Assembly: GCA_029531795.1 (NCBI GenBank)
Contig: JAPEIS010000005.1
Location: forward strand, 301,001 to 365,000
From: Sclerotinia nivalis
Lineage: Eukaryota; Ascomycota; Leotiomycetes; Helotiales; Sclerotiniaceae
DNA length: 64,000 nt
Reading direction: 5' to 3'
A program made the translations under genes and the position numbers. This document shows, one piece after another, positions 1 to 10,307 of this stretch. Position 1 is the first letter of the stretch. The number at the start of each line of letters is the position of its first letter. A model generated the notes under the pieces. The model searched no databases, was not told where the DNA came from, and saw only the letters and a list, made by a program, of their open reading frames with translations.

Positions 1-859
1 ATTACTTCGAATCTACAGATAAAGAAAAAGAGAAGGGGAAATAGACATTAGATAGGGGGTCTGTCTTCCTTTATCTCTCAAGAAACAGGTATAGCAAATG
101 CCACGTTTTAAATCCATTAAAAACCACTGCTTTTTGTATCGATTATACATCGTCTCCATATGAATCCCGTCCATCTGAATATTAAAATCTTGTATCCACT
201 GTCATTATTGAAGGGAAAGAAAGTTTGAGGCTGGAGGGGTCGGGGGAGGAATAGCAGGTAGAAGTTGTAAAGAAACTCGAACCGGTCGCGGTACAGATGG
301 GGGTAGGGTAGGAACGACAGTTGTCGTCAGAGGCTATCGTAATTGGCACCGATTATTGTATGATGTATAACAAATATTCCATTAGTACATCTGCCTTATT
401 GAATTGTTTTATTTTGCTAATAATCTATATATAATTGTGTTTCTATCTATATCCTGAAATGGAAGATTGAATGCTTCACAAGGCTAGAAGTATGAACTTT
501 AGATTGGAAGTGGCTGTAATATAGTCTATACGTTGATACCAAGCTAATATAATACCAAGTGGGGAGCTTCAAAGTTTCATTGAACGACTCCAACTAATAT
601 AATATCTATATAGTATATATCATATCTATACAATTTGAACATTAGGATAATGGATGTATATCGTATTAGCTTTACTCAACTGTCGGACAACAATAATACT
701 AGGATTGAAGATTATCGGATCAAATAAGTATTCACTTAAGCTACTTTCTATTTTTCTATTTCTATAATACAATTGTATAATATAATTAACTCTTATAATA
801 TTATTTTCATATATAGTTTAAGGGGACATCCAAGATATATATAGGAATCCAGCCGAAAA
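1..859. other. AT-rich stretch without a recognisable gene
   Basis: No reading frame longer than a few dozen codons and no recognisable protein motif is present on either strand. The stretch is rich in TA, ATAT and TATA runs, which is typical of RIP-affected or decayed repeats in ascomycetes. A purine-rich, less AT-rich patch lies around 215-320. Nothing else can be supported here. Confidence 0.6.
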
Positions 860-1021
860 ATGTCCAATACAAATATAGACTCGGCCTCTACAGTATCGAG
901 CAAACGAAAATTTCTTATATCTCTCTTCAAGTCTAAGCCTTCTAAGCCTTCCGGATCGTCTACTATTAGCAAAAGTATATCTGATACACAAAGTATTTTG
1001 GCTTCAAGATTATCTTGTTGA
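860..1021 (+). CDS. Small Ser/Lys-rich ORF, 53 aa, possibly an N-terminal stub
   Basis: An ATG in good context (AAAATGTCC) opens a 53-codon frame ending in TGA. The peptide is rich in serine and lysine (26 of 53 by eye) and has no recognisable domain. It sits about 1.1 kb upstream of the DUF3435 relic on the same strand, in AT-rich sequence. It could be a truncated N-terminus left by decay, a short accessory peptide, or a chance frame. A second short Ser-rich frame occurs at 6649-6747, so both may be remnants of repeat-borne genes. Coding status is doubtful. Confidence 0.2.
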   Translation: MSNTNIDSASTVSSKRKFLISLFKSKPSKPSGSSTISKSISDTQSILASRLSC

Positions 1022-2118
1022 GGATATATATAAAGCTAGAATATAGATATATAGATATAATATAGATATAATTGATAATTTATTCCAAATCAATAATTAG
1101 AATAGTATATTACAATATAATAGAGATCTTGTAATGAAGATTAAAAAAGAAATCGAAAATAAAGTAGATTATACTATAATTACTTTATGAGATAAAGCGA
1201 GTTCGAGGTGTTTTGGCCGCTATATTCGGCGGGCTTCATCGTTGTTTTATGCAGCCTCAGTATGTGCTAATAGTATCGTTCATATGCATCAATACGAATT
1301 CCACCCCACCAAAATTCATAATTCTCATCCATCACCATTTCCCGTCTCTCATTTTCAATATCACCATCCTAATGAAGAGAGAGCCAAAAATGGCTGTATT
1401 CAAGTTATTTAAACTATAGCTTTCCCATTTCTCTTTTCTTCAATACCTTTCTATTTCAATTAGCAATATACCTTCATTCATATTCAAATTATTTTCAATT
1501 TACCTTTTCTTTTTATCTTTCAAATCTTCTAGCATTGATTATAATTAATACTTCGAAAAAGCGTTGCCTTTGTAACGATACCCCAGGGAATATCAATCTC
1601 CAGAAATTCCTTGTACGGCGTAGCAATCTTCAACAACGGCCAAAAAAAACCTAAGCTTATATTAAAGGATTGCGAAATCAATATTCAAAAGTTGAATGGA
1701 GATGGTCCTTTAATATCAAAAGATACAGATGTCACAAAGGAAAACATTACTGGTATATACTGCAAATGGAAAAGGTAAGGAAACAATCGTCTACCTTGAT
1801 TTTCATCTTGCGAAGCTAATATATAATATCAGGTTCTACGAATTCAGAAACGAGCAATACTGGCGGGCAGCTATTCAAAAATGCAATAAAGAGACTACTA
1901 TAATATTCCTCCAATATATCTGTGAGAATTATAGGATATGTATATTCAGTTCTGTATATCAATATCTGCTTTAGTTCAAGTAGCTTTATAATCGAATCAA
2001 CGAATAGCATATGGATACAAATAATGCGAAAGAAGTTTTCAAGGTATAATAATATACTTTGTCGTTATTTTCTGATAGTTTGCTAATTATATAATCATAA
2101 TATCTCGATACTATCTTA
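1022..2118. other. AT-rich decayed sequence upstream of the DUF3435 relic
   Basis: Short frames only. Fragments between about 1690 and 2000 on the plus strand may be the heavily decayed N-terminal part of the DUF3435 gene that becomes recognisable after about 2119, but the match is too weak to draw a boundary. TA dinucleotides are abundant. Confidence 0.4.
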
Positions 2119-4027
2119 GTTAAAGAATTCACTTTAAGATAAGAAAAGACAGCAAAGCTAGTACTGGGAGTAGACGATCTTATCCTCCTCCTTACCCATC
2201 ATTGGGCCTGGGATATATATATTTTTCCAATCGAAGATCAGCGTTTGGTATTTGTAACAATCATACTCCTTTTTATCTATATTGGCTATCGATCCGCCGA
2301 ATTGGTTGATACAGTGAAAGAGAGAATTGCTATTAATCGCAATCAAATATATGAAAACGATAATTGGGATAATGAATATAAGGGCTTGAATGAAACGAAA
2401 GATGATAATTCTATATATAAGAATCCAGAGCCTTGGATCGATTTAAAGATCTCCGATTGTGATAATAAAGATAATAAGGATATTCTTATACGAGAATATA
2501 AAGCTCTCTGTTATGAAGATATCCGTCTTTGGATTGTCCGAAATCCTATCCCTGGAGAATACGATCTCCTTGGAATGGAGATCACTTTTGTTTATTACAA
2601 GGGAACTGATAGAAAACCCAAACCGTACGTTCTTGATTTGATGTATTTTGATCTTGCTAATATAATATTCGTAGAACTACATTCCTTTTTCACGAAGAAG
2701 CTTTACCAATTTTTTGTCCTGTTAGTCATATCCTAACCATTGCCATCAGGGATAATGCAATCAAGGTAGACGGATTTACTCACGCCGAATTATTTTTTGC
2801 AAGCAATCTACAAAACTCTACAAAAGCAGTTCTAGTGTATTGGAAGCCAGAGAAACTCAAAATACCGATCTTTTGGTAGACGATATAGACATTTGATGGT
2901 TTATCAATATCAAAATACAAGGTTCTTCGTTATTCGACCTTTGTATATTATCTTGATCGTTTTGGTTAAGCTACCGGATTTGTATAGAAGTTAACTAGCT
3001 ATTGTTTCCATCGAGGTATTGGGAATGCTGTAGATGGTAAAAGATTTCTGTAAATATTTTGTATTCTTATTGATATTTTTTAGGGGTAGTTACAATTGCT
3101 GTATATGATCAGATAATGAAGTATAACCTTCAAACAGAAATCTTTTGCAGATTTTATATCAACGAAAAGATCCGGTTTATTGTTCAAGATATAGTATTAA
3201 ACTAACCAACGAATATTGGATTTCTCTGTGCCTTTATATATATAAGTTTTATATGTGATCTGTGTGCCTTAATCGATATGCCTGAAAAGGTTTTGAAAGC
3301 CCTTTTTTCGGATTTAGAGATAATAGAATTTAAAAGAGAATGCGAAGAATACAAAAGGCAATATGGATCTTATAATCGAGCTTCATTTGAAATCCGCAAA
3401 GAATATGAACAACTCCGTCGGCAGATTGATTCTTTACAGAAACAATGTGATCGAGCAATCAAGATAGAATTCCGGCGAGATTATTTCGATTATATTTATA
3501 ATAAAGAATTAGAGAAGCAACTCAAAAAGGTCCCTACAAACGAATATATTGAACCTATTGTTCATCATCAGCTTCCAGAACGAACTCGACTTCAAGAGAT
3601 GCTTTGTGATCTCTCAAGGGATATAAGCCTAAGCGATATCGTTAACTGCTGGATCTGTACCATTGATTTAATAATAGCACTCTCCTATCGATAAAAACAA
3701 GAAATTCAATATAGCAATTATTCAAATAAGAAATCTTTAAAGTTTTCTGAAGAACAACTTTTGTATAAGAACCCCTTTCCCCTTTTTTGTAAAAAGATCT
3801 AATGCATTATATGTATCAAAAACAATCGAAATACTTATAAATATCAGATACATACTTATACCATTTCATACAAAATGATAAACTATATGGATAGCCATTT
3901 GAAAGAAGTTCCGAAATTCCAGAGAATATCCTATACTCATTCTGTTTGCCAATCGGAAGGACTTATTCTTAAACATTTATAGCACTTCAAGAATCATATA
4001 CAAATTGTGCATAGCATCAGCCTTTGA
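2119..4027 (+). pseudogene. Degenerate DUF3435 tyrosine-recombinase gene (Starship-captain superfamily) with C2H2 tail
   Basis: Frames joined by eye give the DUF3435 order. At 2150-2340 there is a helical block containing LLLTHHWAWD and SAELVD. At 2500-2650 come the CYEDIRLWIVRNP and KGTDRKPKP segments. After a frame change, 2690-2860 reads PIFCPVSHILTIAIRDNA. At 2930-3040 an HRGIGNAVD block lies where the family has its catalytic RRGxGN motif. From 3278 to 4027 a single frame holds a charged helical region, HQLPERT, and a CIICI...H zinc-finger-like tail. Breaks visible: at least one frameshift near 2660, stops in the 2950-3030 block, and in-frame TAA/TAG at 3692 and in the finger region. One TAA follows KKI where relatives, as I recall them, have Gln, which fits a C-to-T change. 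The family are site-specific tyrosine recombinases; those that move Starships are called captains. This copy is dead. Whether it ever moved a large element is not shown. Confidence 0.8.
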
Positions 4028-4364
4028 TTCTAATATTATCGAATAAGGTATTAGGGATTGATATAACAATTTGAAAAGAATCAACAGTCCATCGAAAGGG
4101 TAACTTGACCAAGGCTTCAGTGTTATAAGGTCTTGCCTTCTAGATCATGTAAAAGCAATCTAGGTTCTCTCGAGGTAGATTTATCACTAGGCATCAAATA
4201 AGGGTTCGATAGTAACAATAACTAAAATGCAATTCGTAACTAGATAATAGAATATACTAAATGATTGTTTGTCTTAAGCACGAAGCTCTACAGTAAGGAA
4301 ATCCATCTTAATTATATAGACCTTTGTACTATACATCCCATTGCTTCCCACTATGTCCCATTGA
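4028..4364. other. Spacer between two convergent gene relics
   Basis: The plus-strand DUF3435 relic and the minus-strand multi-exon relic converge on this AT-rich spacer. No gene, tRNA or terminal repeat is visible. Confidence 0.5.
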
Positions 4365-6135
4365 CTACTGTTGAGTGATCCTTGGTGGGACAACTGGGGT
4401 CAGGTAACTTTTAAGCTTAGTTATATGGGCTCTTATTAGGACTATCATAACATTAGCACACTCTGTCACTACATACATAACTAATGTAGCAACATAACAT
4501 ACAGTCTCTCCTCGTATAGGCATCAGAAAACCAGCAGTGTGATCTAATCGACCGATAGAGTCCTTTGCATTGAAAAAGAGTCGCTCAATGCAATTGATAA
4601 GCAAAGGACTTGTGAAGCGTTTGGTTCCTTCCTATTTTGATGGTTTCAGCTAATGAATCATTAAATGAACAAGAACTCAGATACTTACAACCGAATCTAA
4701 ATCTGGCTCGAGGGCCTTCATGTTTGTAGACAACCGCTTCCAAATATGAGTATTGTTTTGACTGTTAACCTGAGAAGCAACTAGAGAGCGAACAATAGAA
4801 ACAGAACTAACTCGCATATCACTAACGCGATTTAAAAGCTTTCTAAGTTAGTTAAAAGTAAAGTATTTTGGTAAACAAAAGCTTACCTTGCGTACAATCA
4901 ATTGAGATAACGGAGCTTCTGTATTATCCGTCTGGAGGGCCTGGTATGCACGCCAGCATGCCTCAATCTGGCCAGAAACTCTTCTTACATTTGAGTCCGG
5001 CCACATTTGAAACCCAATATCGAATTTACCAGATACAAATGCTGCATCCTATAAACTGTTCACATAGTGCCATTGAAAAGATATAATCGAAGAGCAGAGT
5101 TTGTTAAGGGATGTTCGTGCTTCGTCTCTTCTCAGGTTCCTCCAACAAGGTTTGAACGCTAAACTTGAAGCACTGGAAGGGAGATCGGAGAAGATATCAG
5201 AGGGAGGATCGGAGGGGAGATGAGAAGGACCGTCATTAGGAGTACCGTTGGAGCTATCGATAGGGAGCATACTATCATTGCTGAAGCTTGTATTGAGATA
5301 TCGCGATCTTTTCGGGTTGGATATTTAAGATGATGAACGGGTAGGGACCGTCTTATTCGGGAGCTGTGTATAATCGAAGCGAGTAAGGTTTTCAGATTGA
5401 ATTCTTTTTCTTTTTTGTCCCCAGTTATTATATTGAGATTGCGATTGAGAAGGTAAAAGTAAGGGGTTCTTAGCTTGGGGTTGCAGAGCTGCTACAAAGA
5501 GATGATCAGGATTAACTCTGGAGGTCCGGGAGGATGCTTGGGATACTTGAGAGATATTGGAAAGATTTCGTATAGTAGAAGGAACTCGAGTTTGAGAATC
5601 TCGTAAAGGGATTGATACGGTAGGCTTTTTAGCTGGTACTTTTTGTTGCTATAGAACATCCGTTAGTAATGAAAATGAAAATAGATATCTGGAAAAGAGG
5701 GAAAGGGAGTATAAATATAATAATGGAAGACTTTATTCGCGGAGTGTTTGATGACCCCAAGATGGTGTCAATATCTTCAATCAATTCCGTATCATTGAAG
5801 GAATCTTCCTTATCCGAGCTGATCTCAACCTCATCTTCTCCACCAAATTCCGGCTGTTCATAATCGTCATCTTCCAAATTTACTTCACCAGTTTTTTCTT
5901 CGAGATCACTAGCATTGAATTCATCGTCGTTTTCGAATTCAATCGCTGAAGAAACGCAACGATCTCTAGTGATAGCAGGATCTGAAAAACACAGGATAGG
6001 TTAGCATGTATACTTTTTGCCAGGATATAGTGGATAAAACAAACGCTTTTTAGCTGCATTACCATACTGTTGTTGTATTATTTGATGTGCAGTAGAGGCC
6101 CTACTAGCTGCTTTCTGCTTACTAGTACCTGTCAT
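4365..6135 (-). pseudogene. Broken multi-exon gene of unknown family
   Basis: Read from 6135 down, exon-like blocks can be strung together. First comes a basic N-terminus (MTGTSKQKAASRAS). An acidic block follows at 5860-5700 (repeated D/E), then a Ser/Gln/Pro-rich linker at 5640-5100. A folded-looking C-terminal part at 5050-4365 includes WRAYQALQTDN and a hydrophobic segment VCYVATLVMYVV. Three introns have fungal signals: one ends near 5645 with ACTAAC then TATAG, one is GTAAGC to AAAG near 4880-4840, and one is GTAAGT to AATAG near 4690-4633. All three keep the frame or nearly do. Two in-frame stops (TAA near 5330, TAG near 5056) and a weak 5' splice site suggest inactivation. I do not recognise the family. 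The acidic N-terminus and low-complexity linker resemble a nuclear protein. It converges on the DUF3435 relic and may have travelled with it. Confidence 0.5.
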
Positions 6136-6336
6136 TCTGAATTTCCTATCTGCAGATAAATAACACAAGGATTCCTTAAAAACAAATACAATCCATATTC
6201 GCATACTGTATTTAATCACAGGGAAACTCCTTGTTTATGCTTTTCTTTCTCTTCTCCCCTTGGCTTAGTATTCTCTAATACAAGATACTTAACCTACTAT
6301 TCTTGAGTGTGACAAAAAGAGAATTTGAGAAATTTG

Positions 6337-6360
6337 AAAAAAAAAAAAAAAAAAAAAAAA
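6337..6360. repeat. Poly(A) run of 24
   Basis: An uninterrupted run of 24 A on the plus strand. It could be a simple homopolymer or the 3' tail of a decayed retroposed copy. No element body with matching target duplication was found beside it. Confidence 0.9.
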
Positions 6361-6945
6361 CTGTTTAACGCGTCAAAGTATCAATTGTAGCTAATACAGT
6401 GAATTTTATAAGTTTGGTGGCCTTGAATCATCAAAAATCATCAAAATCATGTCAAAGTAGATAAAACTGCTCAAAACTGGTATTATTGGCTCAAAAAGAT
6501 ATCAAGGTAATCTAGTGCTTAAAAGATGTGTATGTGCATTATTAAGCTTATCCCGATTAAGCTAGAAGCGGGTGAGCTCAAGTTTTGAACCCCACCTAAC
6601 CAAGTTTATCAACGCATAACCCAAAAACCTTATCAAACTTTCGTAAAAATGGATTTCTCTAAGGCCTCTGAATCCTCGAAACCTTCCGATCAGTATAACT
6701 CATCCAACTCGGATACTCCGCTTGAATCTTCCCTTCAGCGTTTTTAAGGCTCATACATTATTAATTAGTTTATTTGTAATCCTTACCATCCTTACCATCC
6801 TGATCCCGTGACATGAAGGTTGAAATAGAAATACGATTTCATAGTACGAATATGAATCTTATTGGCCGAAAAAATCACTATGGGACGGAATCTTTTTCAT
6901 GAACATGTGTGTGTGTATGTGTATTATTATTTTACGACCAAAGGC

Positions 6946-7017
6946 TAGGGCCGCAGGCCCTATTCTCATTACATCCCCTATTGGGGCAAAGGCCGCCAGG
7001 GAGTGATTCCTGGGTTA
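6946..7017. repeat. Three short hairpins in a row
   Basis: Within about 70 bp, three inverted repeats follow each other: TAGGGCC-GCA-GGCCCTA at 6946-6962, CCCC-TATT-GGGG just after 6975, and CCAGG-N8-CCTGG ending near 7016. The patch is GC-rich inside AT-rich DNA. It could be the end of a transposon or a structured RNA region. Confidence 0.6.
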
Positions 7018-7923
7018 CTAATATCTATATACATATAAATATTTAAAATGAATGAACGATTCCTAAGCGTGTTTACATAGCTGCCGTGATCCTTAAAGAC
7101 GACCTATCGCATCGAAACGCTGATAGAAAGAGAAATAAATGCCAATCAAAACATTGTACTTGTAAACCCTTTATTCCTGATCCCCTTCCCAATACCACCA
7201 ATCCAATTGCTCCTTATATACCAGAACGTACTGTAATCGCCCACCGTCAGGATTGCCTCGTCCTACTTCTGATCATCCTGCCGATAGAAAGCTTATGAAG
7301 GAGCACCAATCCTCATATAGCGTAACTATAGCATGCAGAGGTAATGGCTCGTACGGGTGACCCAAATCCGTAAGTAGCATACCTCCGCTGGATGAGAGCA
7401 GATTAAGTTTCGTCATCAGCTCAGGTCCTTCAACAATACTCCTCCGATGTTCCTGTATGGAAGATATATAAATTGTTGTCGTTTCGGTCATATCGATTGT
7501 AGGAGGTATATAATATATATCATATACACGTCAAAGATATCGAGTTGTACGTTATGTTCCAGAGGAATCTCACTATTAAGAAGTGAGATGATTTCGTAGT
7601 ATATTATTGTAGATGATGGTGTTGTCCTTTATTTCGTAATAAAGGTAGTGTTGTAAAAAGCGCACTTCGATAATGTGATTATCAAAAAACTGTAGATGGG
7701 TAAAAACGTTGTAATCGGGTGCCTCTTCCTCTTCCAATTACTACGATTCCATCAAATGACTCAAACTTAGCTCTGCAGACTCTCATAAGAGAGCTGGAGG
7801 TTCGTAGGATGCACTGCATACAGATGTTAAATCTTCGCATCCCTTTTTCATGAACATGAATCATATTGGCCGAAAAAAGCCTCCGGTAGGATGAGCTGCG
7901 AGGTAGGCTAGAGAGGTGCCTCG

Positions 7924-7961
7924 AAAAATGATTCGGGGTGTTAGCGAGGGGAATCATTTTT
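7924..7961. repeat. Perfect 11-bp inverted repeat
   Basis: AAAAATGATTC (7924-7934) is followed after 16 bases by its exact reverse complement (7951-7961). The loop is G-rich. No gene is attached. It may be part of a decayed element end or a cruciform. Confidence 0.7.
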
Positions 7962-8456
7962 CCGGTATCGAGAGGCTGTACTCGTATAGAGATACCCAAG
8001 GTCCGTACGTTGGGAATGGAATATTTAGTTTGGTGACAAGTGAAACGATCCTACACTCAGAAGTATCATTATATTGTTCCGGCGCACGGCTCTTGGCATA
8101 TCTTATATATATTTTAATGAACCCTTCATATTCATTTAGATTTAGATTCTAGGAACTATATGAAATCTACTCTACATTTTAGCACAGAATTTGATGTACA
8201 GACCACCCTTTCGAAAAAAAAAAAGTGAGCTCCGAATAGTTTCAAAATTTGTTTAATCGAGTTGAAAAAGTTTTATATTATGAATGTCTAATAGACTATA
8301 CAGTATATGCTAGTCGTAGGTTTTGAAGAGTATGAAAAATAACTATAGTGAGTACAGCGAATCTATAATTATTTTTAGCTTCGAAAAGATCGGAGTCAAA
8401 GCTTGTATAACTCTTATTGTAAATTGAGATTATATAATCTATCGTAATATTCAATA

Positions 8457-8504
8457 ACGTGGTTTATCAGTGGGTCGGCCATATCAGTGGGTCGGTCACT
8501 TTTA
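8457..8504 (+). repeat. Left terminal inverted repeat of the Fot1-like element
   Basis: A 48-bp end beginning ACGTGGTTTATC. It holds two direct copies of TATCAGTGGGTCGG, at 8465-8478 and 8483-8496. Confidence 0.92.
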
Positions 8505-8553
8505 TCTCGAATTATTAGTCTACATTTAATACGCGTTTTCTTCATTATCAATC

Positions 8554-10011
8554 ATGGAAATTCATTTTAAAGAAGTATGTATAATCTTAGTTATTCAGGT
8601 TATTGAATCAAATAAAAAATTAACAATTCGAAAGGCAGTTCAATCCTATTGTGTATCTCGATCTATATTGGGTGATAGAATTCGAGGTAAATTTAGTATA
8701 GCTGAAATTCGACCAAAAAGTTATAATTTGATTGAATTAGAAGAGGAGGTACTTATTCAATATATACTTGATATGGATCATAGAGGATTTTCATCTAAAT
8801 TAAGTGGTGTTGAAGATATGGCGAATTATATACTCGAAACGCGGGGTGCGAAGAAGGTTGGAAAGCTTTGGGCTTATCGCTTTATACAACGATGTATAGA
8901 ATTAAAGACGCGTTTTAGTTGTGTTTATGATTTCCAAAGAGCTCTTTGCGAGGATCCCAAGCTTATTGGAGGGTGGTTTCAATTGGTATTGAATATGCGG
9001 GCGAAATATGGTATCTTGGATTGCGATTTCTACAATTTCGACGAAACTGGCTTTATGATGGGTATAATATGTTCCGGAATGATTGTAACTAGTGCTGAAC
9101 GGAATGGCAGAAGTAAGGCAATACAATTAGACAATAGAGAGTGGGCTATAGTGATTATATGTGGTAATAGTGAGGGGGAAACTATATTTCCATTTCTGGT
9201 GGTTCAAGGGCAATATCATTTTTCTAATTGGTATACGGAAAGCGGTTTTTCTGTAGATTGGGTTATTAAACCTATTTCCAATGGATGGACGAATAATGAG
9301 ATGGGATTGGAATGGATAAAGCATTTCGATAAGCATACAATTCATCGAACGAAGGGCAAATATCGAATGCTAGTACTAGATGGATACGAAAGTCACGAAT
9401 CGATACCTTTTCAGTCATATTGCAAGGCAAATAATATTATATGCATAAGATTACCATTGTATTCAAATCATTTAATTCAACCATTTGATGTTGGCTGTTT
9501 TGGTGTATTGAAACGGGCATATGGTTGTCAAATTGATGGATTTATTAAAGCTCATATCAATTATATCACTAAGGTTGAATTCTTTGTAGCTTTTAAAGTT
9601 GTATATCAACAATCAATCACAACTCAGAATATAAAAGCTGGTTTCCGAAGAGCAGGTCTAATACCATTTGATCTTCAAGCTATATTCTCAAAATTAGATA
9701 TTCGGATTTGTACATCTACTCCTTCACTCGTCGATCTAGACTCTTGGATCTTTCAAACATCTCACAATCCAATTGAAGCTCTTTCACAATCGATTTTAGT
9801 AAAATCTCGAATGGTTTGTTATCAATCAAGCTCCTCTATATCTATATTCGAGATTGTATTAGTTCTAGCTAAAGGTACAGAAAGATTAGCCCATGAGAAT
9901 ACTCTTTTAAGTGTAGAGAATTGTATACTTCGGAAGGCAAATGTAGTATTAAGCAAATGTCGATGTGCTAAAAAGATTCAATTATACAATGGAGGAGTAC
10001 TTACTGAATAA
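8554..10011 (+). CDS. Fot1/pogo-type DDE transposase, 485 aa
   Basis: This enzyme cuts and pastes the element that encodes it. Residues about 5-45 fit a psq-type helix-turn-helix and about 55-130 a CENP-B-type DNA-binding domain (LWAYRFIQR). The catalytic DDE_1 domain covers about 145-370. The three acidic residues are visible: D163 in NFDETGF, D276 in LVLDGYESH and D312 in LIQPFDVGCF. The last two are separated by 35 residues, the DD35D spacing of Fot1. Length is close to the family's usual 500-550. The ATG at 8554 is the first in frame and lies 49 bp inside the left repeat. There are no introns or internal stops. Codon use is strongly A/T-ending, unlike the host genes further right. The protein looks competent; activity is inferred. 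Confidence 0.92.
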   Translation: MEIHFKEVCIILVIQVIESNKKLTIRKAVQSYCVSRSILGDRIRGKFSIAEIRPKSYNLIELEEEVLIQYILDMDHRGFSSKLSGVEDMANYILETRGAKKVGKLWAYRFIQRCIELKTRFSCVYDFQRALCEDPKLIGGWFQLVLNMRAKYGILDCDFYNFDETGFMMGIICSGMIVTSAERNGRSKAIQLDNREWAIVIICGNSEGETIFPFLVVQGQYHFSNWYTESGFSVDWVIKPISNGWTNNEMGLEWIKHFDKHTIHRTKGKYRMLVLDGYESHESIPFQSYCKANNIICIRLPLYSNHLIQPFDVGCFGVLKRAYGCQIDGFIKAHINYITKVEFFVAFKVVYQQSITTQNIKAGFRRAGLIPFDLQAIFSKLDIRICTSTPSLVDLDSWIFQTSHNPIEALSQSILVKSRMVCYQSSSSISIFEIVLVLAKGTERLAHENTLLSVENCILRKANVVLSKCRCAKKIQLYNGGVLTE

Positions 10012-10259
10012 AAAGCTGAAGATATATTATCTCAGTAAAAGGTTGATATTCAGATTCAACACGACGAGTATCAAAATGGGGGAAATTCTAATGGGGAAGC
10101 ATCTTCTAATCGATGCTGTAGTAAATATGGAAAGACTAATCACAATTCAAGAATTTGTCAAAATAGTATAATTGATACTAGATTATTAGATTCTTAATAG
10201 TTTCAATCAATTGATTTAGTTTTTGTTGAATAATATAGCTTTAAATCAATAATTCGAGG

Positions 10260-10307
10260 TAAAAGTGGCCGACCCACTGATATAGCCGACCCACTGATAA
10301 ACTACGT
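10260..10307 (-). repeat. Right terminal inverted repeat of the Fot1-like element
   Basis: Reverse complement of the left end with three transitions over 48 bp. It again has two copies of the TATCAGTGGGTCGG motif, and TA follows it. Confidence 0.92.

Larger units (their letters stand above)
6361..8456. other. Gene-poor repeat-rich stretch upstream of the transposon
   Basis: No convincing gene. A short Ser-rich frame of 32 codons (6649-6747, ATG in context AAAATGG) looks like the N-terminal stub of something larger. Two related segments occur: TATTGGCCGAAAAAA near 6860 and near 7865, and TTTTTCATGAACATG near 6890 and near 7845. The order of the two motifs is swapped between sites. This suggests two diverged, rearranged copies of one repeat. 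Microsatellite GT lies at 6906-6920. Hairpins are listed separately. Confidence 0.5.
8457..10307 (+). mobile_element. Complete Fot1/pogo-type DNA transposon, 1851 bp
   Basis: The element is bounded by 48-bp terminal inverted repeats (8457-8504 and 10260-10307) that differ at three positions, all transitions. They are flanked by TA on each side (8455-8456 and 10308-10309), the target duplication of Tc1/mariner/pogo elements. Inside lies one open transposase gene of 485 codons. Total size matches fungal Fot1-like elements, which are about 1.9 kb. The ends start with ACGT and each carries two copies of TATCAGTGGGTCGG at an 18-bp spacing, probably the transposase binding sites. The intact gene and near-identical ends inside a block of stop-riddled relics suggest a recent insertion. 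Confidence 0.92.
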
